This document shows positions 59,071 through 64,000 of a stretch of 64,000 bases of DNA, piece after piece. The notes under the pieces were generated by a model. That model did no database searches, was not told the DNA's origin, and saw only the letters and a program-made list of their open reading frames with translations. The first letter of the stretch is position 1. The number at the start of each line of letters is the position of its first letter. This stretch comes from SpSt-398 sp041752235 (GTDB lineage Bacteria; Bacteroidota; Bacteroidia; Chitinophagales; Chitinophagaceae): assembly GCA_041752235.1 (NCBI GenBank), contig JBGSHM010000007.1, positions 13,637 to 77,636 on the forward strand, written 5' to 3'. The translations under genes were made by a program, and so were the position numbers.

Positions 59071-61395
59071 TTATACTCTTCGATACCCTAACATCGCCAA
59101 ACCCGCCAAGGCCACTGTACCAAAGATTATCCCGGGCAAGGGTGAGGCTTGTTCGCTTTTCTGTTTGTCCTGAATGGAAGCATATTGAGCAGAGACATCG
59201 ACCCCTTCTTCCTCTGTCATTCCAACCTGATCCCAATCATTGTAATCTTTCCCTGTCAAATAGGTGAGCATTTCCATTTCATCCTGCCGGCGTTCCTTTA
59301 ACGAACGGAGATAGGCTTTTCCTGCTTCACAATCCATTTCTCCGGTGGCCGGATGGGTAACAATATACCTGGCCTGGAAATTCTCTGTATTGGGAGTGGT
59401 TTGAAAAACCAGATCCTGAGGGAAACTCTGCCGGTTATACCGTACGTGCAATCTGGTGAAAAATACTTTGGTATTAGCCGGTTGCTCCTGGCTAACCCGG
59501 TCTTCCCTTGAGTCCCTGTCCATCCACCACACGCCGGCTTCGCGCAGATCATTCCATTGGGGAGGATCGCTTACACAAGGGTCGCATTTTACATAATTGG
59601 AAGGACTAACATCCCAGGCATATTCGAGGTAAAGCGCGGAACGGCCTTCTTTATTGATCTGGTGTTCAAACAGGTTACTATAAAAATTTCCAAAGTTCTC
59701 CTTTACAAACAAGGGGATATTCTTACTGGTGGGTAAAGAAAGCGTGTGGTAATTCGTGCTCTCCACGCGACCTTTACGGGTAAAGGCATATACGATCATA
59801 TCCTGGTCACCATCGGCATTGGCCATGCCCAAACGTATCGGGAGCATGAACTTGGGGGATTCGAATTTAATCTGCAAAGGGCGAAGTTGCTGCGAACCTG
59901 TTTTGCTTTTTTCTTCCAGGTTCACTCTCACCAAAAAAAATTTTAGATTGCTTTTGATATAAGGATCCAATACCTCTTCAGCTCCTTTGGGAATTTTGTA
60001 CCCATTGTCATCCAGCCAACGCGTTAAGCCACCACTCTCTTCGGCACTCAGGATCACGATATCATATTCACCCACGGTATAGGTTGCTTCTACTTTTACT
60101 TTGTATTCCTTGTCTTCATTCTTTTTTCGGCTCATCGGAACGCTTTTTACGGTCACCCCATTAACGCTTCCACTGAGTGATTCGTAAAGGACCGGTTGCT
60201 CACAAGGGTTGGCATCATAGTACTCCACCAATCGGGGTTTGGAATAATCATTCAATCGTTGGAAAATACCTGCATCAACAACCTTGATATCCGACTTGGC
60301 AAGAACCACAGGAACGGGAACCACCATGGCGAAATCGCGGACATTTCCCTTGAAATCATTGCTCATGGTGATGACGGTCTTATTGCCATCCCGCACCAAA
60401 ATGACCTGAGAGGTTTTGTTCCTGAGCGTGCCATCGGCCTTGGATACATAGAAGCCACAGAATGCAGCGGCCTCCTGACCGGTCATGGCAAGCAAGAGCA
60501 GGAGTGCGGATGTTTTTTTTGAGAATCGGATCATAACTATACTTTTTATGGTTGATAAAATGCGAAAGGACAGCATTGTGTTTTTCCATTCAAAACCCTT
60601 GGCCTTGAAAAGATGGTCAAGCACAGGTACAAGTGGGCCGGCAGCGACCAATACCCAAATGGGCGTATTGTATTTCCATTTAAAGGCAGATAAATAGAAA
60701 GCTACCAAGGCTATGAGACAAGCCCAGATTATTCGGGCTACCGGATGATTCGGAGAAGTACGCGGATCGCTAATCATAAAGAACGTAAAGAGGAGCAGGC
60801 TTCCCGTACTGATGCTATGGAGAAAAAAATCAGCCGGCCATTCTAAATACGCCACTTGTCGTAAAAAGAGTAACCCACCAAAACTGACCAGGAATGCCAG
60901 ACTAATGTCCAGTTTCTGTACCCGTGTGACCACGATAAAACCCAGACTGAGGACAGCAAAAAGCAATACTGTGCCGCTACCCCATTGCCCGGGAGATAAC
61001 CAGGCACCCTCCGTAAGCAGAAGGACCGCGACAATACCAAAAGCAGAAGGGTTGAAGAGGTGTTTTCCCTTATACCGAAAGATAAATTTGGAGGCTACGG
61101 TTAAAAAAGCGGCGAGGAGGCTGATCCAAACCGTATTGGTCTTTAGTAATAAACAAAGGCTCATCGCGCTGATCAATCCACTAAAACCCCAGCGCTGAAA
61201 ATATTCTAACCGAACCCAATTTTTGGTACGGATAGATTCCAGGGTAAACTGGAAGAATAAAGTGCCTCCGATGCTGGCGATATAGTGCCATGTATCGGCT
61301 TCCCAATGCAAGATGAAAATTCCGTAGAATAAAAAGAAGGCTTGAAAAATGACCTGGAAATACCGGGGGTCCAGGGTAAGGCTCCATTTTGGCAT
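59071..61395 (-). CDS. NqrB/RnfD-like membrane domain fused to DUF2330 domain
   Basis: One open frame of 774 residues with two different parts. Residues 1-275 hold about eight to ten membrane helices resembling the RnfD/NqrB family (FIFRYKGKHLFNPSAFGIVA is the flavin-site-like motif; FFMISDPRTSPNHPVARIIW). Residues 288-774 form a DUF2330 protein: signal peptide-like MIRFSKKTSALLLLLAMTGQ followed by AFCGFYVSKADGTLRNKTSQ, and a C-terminal membrane anchor (GIIFGTVALAGLAMLGYRRV). The Met at 288 (ATG at 60534) looks like an original start, and the preceding stretch looks like a non-coding leader, so either two genes lost the stop between them or an internal start is used. Start ATG 61395. Confidence 0.75.
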   Translation of the reverse strand: MPKWSLTLDPRYFQVIFQAFFLFYGIFILHWEADTWHYIASIGGTLFFQFTLESIRTKNWVRLEYFQRWGFSGLISAMSLCLLLKTNTVWISLLAAFLTVASKFIFRYKGKHLFNPSAFGIVAVLLLTEGAWLSPGQWGSGTVLLFAVLSLGFIVVTRVQKLDISLAFLVSFGGLLFLRQVAYLEWPADFFLHSISTGSLLLFTFFMISDPRTSPNHPVARIIWACLIALVAFYLSAFKWKYNTPIWVLVAAGPLVPVLDHLFKAKGFEWKNTMLSFRILSTIKSIVMIRFSKKTSALLLLLAMTGQEAAAFCGFYVSKADGTLRNKTSQVILVRDGNKTVITMSNDFKGNVRDFAMVVPVPVVLAKSDIKVVDAGIFQRLNDYSKPRLVEYYDANPCEQPVLYESLSGSVNGVTVKSVPMSRKKNEDKEYKVKVEATYTVGEYDIVILSAEESGGLTRWLDDNGYKIPKGAEEVLDPYIKSNLKFFLVRVNLEEKSKTGSQQLRPLQIKFESPKFMLPIRLGMANADGDQDMIVYAFTRKGRVESTNYHTLSLPTSKNIPLFVKENFGNFYSNLFEHQINKEGRSALYLEYAWDVSPSNYVKCDPCVSDPPQWNDLREAGVWWMDRDSREDRVSQEQPANTKVFFTRLHVRYNRQSFPQDLVFQTTPNTENFQARYIVTHPATGEMDCEAGKAYLRSLKERRQDEMEMLTYLTGKDYNDWDQVGMTEEEGVDVSAQYASIQDKQKSEQASPLPGIIFGTVALAGLAMLGYRRV

Positions 61396-61472
61396 ACAAG
61401 GGTTTTAACCTTGGATGTCGGGCCGGGACTTTTTACATATCCGGGGAAGAAAAAATTTTTGTAAAAAATAAT

Positions 61473-62228
61473 CTAACTCCCCATCCATTCTTTAAACGAA
61501 GTGGCATTTTCCTGGCTCACGATCACTTCTTCCTGAGGGGCTGGTTCCAATTCGATCAGGAGTTTGCTCTTGGACGAGGCGCGGATTTTTTTGACCGCAT
61601 TCATATTGACCAGGAATTTCCGGTTGGCCCGAAAGAATAAACCGGGGTCAATGGTTTTTTCGATTTCGGCCAGTGATTGATCCAGGATGAATTTATTGCC
61701 TTTATTATCTACGAGGCAAACCAGTTTATTGAGGGCATAGAAGTAGCCTATATCCTCGGTGCGGATACTTTGATAGTCTGCCCCTTTTTTGACCAGAAAT
61801 CTTTTTTTGTATTCTCCTGTTTGAGGGGATAGTGTGGATTGGAGCAGGGATTGGAGATTTTTGGAAAAATAATTTTTCAGTTTTTCATATTTATCCAGGG
61901 CCGCTTCCAATTTTTCCTGTTTGATGGGTTTGAGTAAGTAGTCAATGCTATTGTGCTCAAAGGCTTCCTGCCAGTATTCATCGTAGGCCGTGGTGAAAAT
62001 AACCGGAACATTCAGTTTGACCTGATCAAAGATGCGAAAGGAGGCCCCGTCGGTCAGTTCAATATCCATAAGAATGAGATCAGGGTGTGGGTTTTCTTGA
62101 AACCATTGTACCGAGTCGGCTACACTTTTCAGCGTGGCGATCAATTGCAGGTCCCGGCCGGTCCTGGCCAGGGCTTTCTGTAATTTTTCAGCAGCCGGTT
62201 TTTCGTCCTCAATGATGATGATACGCAT
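61473..62228 (-). CDS. LytTR family response regulator (second pair)
   Basis: 251 residues. Receiver domain with D9/E10, phospho-acceptor D55 in LILMDIELTDG and Lys in YLLKPIKQEKLEAALDKY; LytTR DNA-binding domain (about 140-245) with RFLVKKGADYQSIRTEDIGY and FFRANRKFLVNMNAVKKI. Start ATG 62228 (MRIIIIEDEKP), two codons inside the open frame. It lies 12 nt downstream of its kinase. About the same layout as the pair at 55889-57674, so the two are paralogous. Confidence 0.93.
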   Translation of the reverse strand: MRIIIIEDEKPAAEKLQKALARTGRDLQLIATLKSVADSVQWFQENPHPDLILMDIELTDGASFRIFDQVKLNVPVIFTTAYDEYWQEAFEHNSIDYLLKPIKQEKLEAALDKYEKLKNYFSKNLQSLLQSTLSPQTGEYKKRFLVKKGADYQSIRTEDIGYFYALNKLVCLVDNKGNKFILDQSLAEIEKTIDPGLFFRANRKFLVNMNAVKKIRASSKSKLLIELEPAPQEEVIVSQENATSFKEWMGS

Positions 62229-62240
62229 AAGCAATGCTGT

Positions 62241-63305
62241 TTATTCTGTCAACGGCAATATTACGGTGAATGAATGTTCATCGTTGATGATCTCGATCTC
62301 CCGGTCGGTAATCAACCGATACCGTTCACTCAGGTTTTCCAAACCAATTCGACTGCTTGGCCGGCTGGTCATTTTCTGACGGATTTTGTTGGTGATCACC
62401 AGGGTTTGCTCTCTGGCCTGTATCCGGATCACCAGCGGATCCTGGTCATTGAATTCATTGTGCTTTACGGCATTTTCCACCAGGGTTTGCAAGGAGATCG
62501 GGGGCAGCAGGTAGCGCCCCAGCCAGTCTGCCGGAATATCTACCTCCAGTTGAACCGCCTGATCAAAACGGATCTTTAACAAGGAAAAATAATTTTGAAT
62601 GAAGTCCAATTCATCCTTGATAAAAACAAGGTCACGTGCCTTATTGTGCAGAATATAGCGGTACACATCCGCTAGACTGGTATTAAATGCCTGTGCCTTT
62701 TCCGGTTTTTCCTCGATCAAATGAGAGAGGGTATTGAGGGAGTTGAAAATAAAATGAGGATCCACCTGGTTTTTAAGTGCTTCCAGTTCGGCCTCCGCTC
62801 TTGCTCGTTCGAGTTGCTCCTTTTTTACTTTTTCATTGGCCACATCTCTGACCAGGAAAACGGTTTCATAAAGGTTGACCAGAAAATAGACCGCGATCAG
62901 AATGATCAGGGTAGTGAGTTTTAAGGTGTCCCAATCCACCACACCCTTCATAAAAATTTTATACCAACCAACCAGCATCAGGGTACTGGCGGGTACTACA
63001 TAGAAGGGAATGCTAAGCACGATGGCCAGAAGTTTACGGATCGGTTTATTGAACCAGTCAAAATAAGCCCGAAGGGTGAGATAGAGAAAACGGGTACCTT
63101 CATAGATCACAAAGGCGATGGCAATGGTGTAGAGGTAGCTGAGTTTGATCTCCCAATTCGTGAATTGATTGGCCGGTATCATACGGGTGATCAAGGGGAT
63201 ACCGATACCAAACAGGGGTACCAATACGGCCCTTATGCCTCCGTCGTTGATCTTATCACGGGGGCCAAGGAGCTTGGTCGTTATAAAAGAATGTTTGGTC
63301 GCCAA
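62241..63305 (-). CDS. LytS-type sensor histidine kinase (second pair)
   Basis: 354 residues. Four membrane helices (about 20-150), then the LytS core: NQVDPHFIFNSLNTLSHLIE with the phospho-acceptor His, N box LVENAVKHNEF and G box SSRIGLENLSERY. Cognate to the LytTR regulator 12 nt downstream. The start is TTG 63305 (ATKHSFITTKLLG) preceded by AAAATTTTG; the N terminus is uncertain. No extracellular sensor domain. Confidence 0.9.
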   Translation of the reverse strand: MATKHSFITTKLLGPRDKINDGGIRAVLVPLFGIGIPLITRMIPANQFTNWEIKLSYLYTIAIAFVIYEGTRFLYLTLRAYFDWFNKPIRKLLAIVLSIPFYVVPASTLMLVGWYKIFMKGVVDWDTLKLTTLIILIAVYFLVNLYETVFLVRDVANEKVKKEQLERARAEAELEALKNQVDPHFIFNSLNTLSHLIEEKPEKAQAFNTSLADVYRYILHNKARDLVFIKDELDFIQNYFSLLKIRFDQAVQLEVDIPADWLGRYLLPPISLQTLVENAVKHNEFNDQDPLVIRIQAREQTLVITNKIRQKMTSRPSSRIGLENLSERYRLITDREIEIINDEHSFTVILPLTE

Positions 63306-63394
63306 AATTTTCGGTTTCGTTCCTTTTTATTTGGACAAGTAAAGTTTGGAAAATAGTTTAGAAGTACAATGTTTTTTCACCAAAACCAACTAAC

Positions 63395-63829
63395 ATGGAT
63401 ATGAGCACGATCAACTGGCTGGCCGTTCTGGCCGCCGGTATTTCCGCATTTGTTTTAGGCGGAGTCTGGTATTCACCGGCATTATTTGGAAATGCCTGGA
63501 TGAAGACCAACAATATGACAGTAGAACAGGTTCGAAAGGGAAACCAGGCCAAAATATTTGGCTGGTCCTTTGTGTTATCGCTGCTGATGGCTGCCAATCT
63601 CGCTATGTTCCTGGCTGATTCACCCGCTGGCTGCCCGGAAAATTGTGCGCAAAAAACCGATCTTGCCTGGGGTGCTACCGCAGGTTTTCTGGCAGGACTC
63701 TGGCCTTTCTGTGGGATTGCCATCGTCGCTTTATTTGAACATCGATCCACCCGGTATATTTTCATCAATGGCGGTTATTTGTTGATCGCGTTGACATTGA
63801 TGGGAGCGATTATTGGATTGTGGAGATAG
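63395..63829 (+). CDS. DUF1761 family small membrane protein
   Basis: 144 residues with four predicted membrane helices. The N-terminal WLAVLAAGISAFVLGGVWYS with PALFGNAWMK is the DUF1761 hallmark. Function unknown. Start ATG 63395, or ATG 63401 (MSTINWL). Divergent from the LytS-type kinase gene (89 bp) and followed by the hairpin cluster at the window end. Confidence 0.87.
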   Translation: MDMSTINWLAVLAAGISAFVLGGVWYSPALFGNAWMKTNNMTVEQVRKGNQAKIFGWSFVLSLLMAANLAMFLADSPAGCPENCAQKTDLAWGATAGFLAGLWPFCGIAIVALFEHRSTRYIFINGGYLLIALTLMGAIIGLWR

Positions 63830-63837
63830 ATGACTTT

Positions 63838-63975
63838 ATCGCCAGGACGCCAAGGCACAAAGCACGCCCGCTGTGCGAGACCTCTGGTCTCGCACGGTTG
63901 TCTTGTCGCCTCTGGCGACTCGAATTAGAAGCTTTTCTTTTTTAGTAAAAAACTATAACTGCCGCCAGAGGCGGC
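63838..63975. repeat. CGCCAGGACGC half-arm followed by three hairpins with a CC-TCT-GG tip
   Basis: TCGCCAGGACGCCAAGGCAC (63839-63858) is one arm of the word family seen at 7834 and 25796. It is followed by GTGCGAGACC-TCT-GGTCTCGCAC (63873-63895), GTCGCC-TCT-GGCGAC (63905-63919) and GCCGCC-AGA-GGCGGC (63961-63975); all stems are perfect and the tip is the same CCTCTGG or its complement. Confidence 0.9.
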
Positions 63976-64000
63976 TTTCTGGAAGTGCGAGGCCCGGGGT

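Noticed and set aside
58894..59091. 65-residue plus-strand open frame over the two hairpins before the NYN gene
   Set aside because: It translates hairpin arms and a terminator; no family resemblance.

Overview
The window looks like chromosome of a Bacteroidota bacterium, most likely of the Chitinophagaceae or a close relative. This rests on type IX secretion (T9SS) sorting domains, a PorP/SprF protein beside a giant PKD/gliding-motility protein, two SusC/SusD pairs, LytS/LytTR regulators, Bacteroidota promoter boxes (TAnnTTTG) and general lack of Shine-Dalgarno sites. The family assignment is inference; no rRNA is present.

Layout. 1-6.8 kb: end of an O-methyltransferase, LysM glucosaminidase, hpt, a von Willebrand lipoprotein-like gene, dnaJ-grpE (minus), an rRNA methyltransferase. 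6.8-15.7 kb (minus): T9SS and surface genes (mini T9SS protein, peroxiredoxin, PorP/SprF, a 1,448-residue 15-PKD protein, a small lipoprotein, DinB-like, YitT). 15.8-21 kb (plus): Nif3-like, zinc-ribbon coiled coil, recN, fabI, glycosyltransferase. 21-30 kb: ArnT-like transferase, DUF2795, two LolD-type ATPases around a cobalamin adenosyltransferase, divergent gatC/trpS, deoxynucleoside kinase, pckA. 30-35.6 kb (plus): aminopeptidase P, pssA-purS-rsmI, PepSY-like, M1 peptidase. 35.8-44.8 kb: orphan NarL-type regulator, rsmG, glycosyltransferase, tgt, TonB-type barrel, LptF/G, mitochondrial-type citrate synthase. 45-55.5 kb (minus): two SusC/SusD pairs and a frameshifted DUF1735 lipoprotein, without carbohydrate enzymes. 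55.9-64 kb: two LytS/LytR pairs bracketing a tRNA-Ala locus, an NYN-domain gene and an NqrB/RnfD-like::DUF2330 fusion.

Two things stand out. First, the tRNA-Ala(GGC) gene at 57764-57837 is followed, directly after its terminator, by a tiny GIY-YIG nuclease gene and then by a relic copy of the tRNA 3' part plus terminator at a constant offset of 337 bp, in which the anticodon arm has been replaced by another 17-nt stem-loop. This looks like a minimal tRNA-associated nuclease unit. Second, the intergenic spaces carry many word-built inverted repeats of unrelated sequence (at least eight word families) with arms of 20-39 bp, two of them 46-bp perfect palindromes. One contains the two divergent gatC/trpS promoters and another supplies the stop codon of one gene and abuts that of its neighbour.

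Transcription starts may often coincide with start codons: several genes have a TAnnTTTG box only 4-7 nt before the start codon, which predicts leaderless or nearly leaderless mRNAs.
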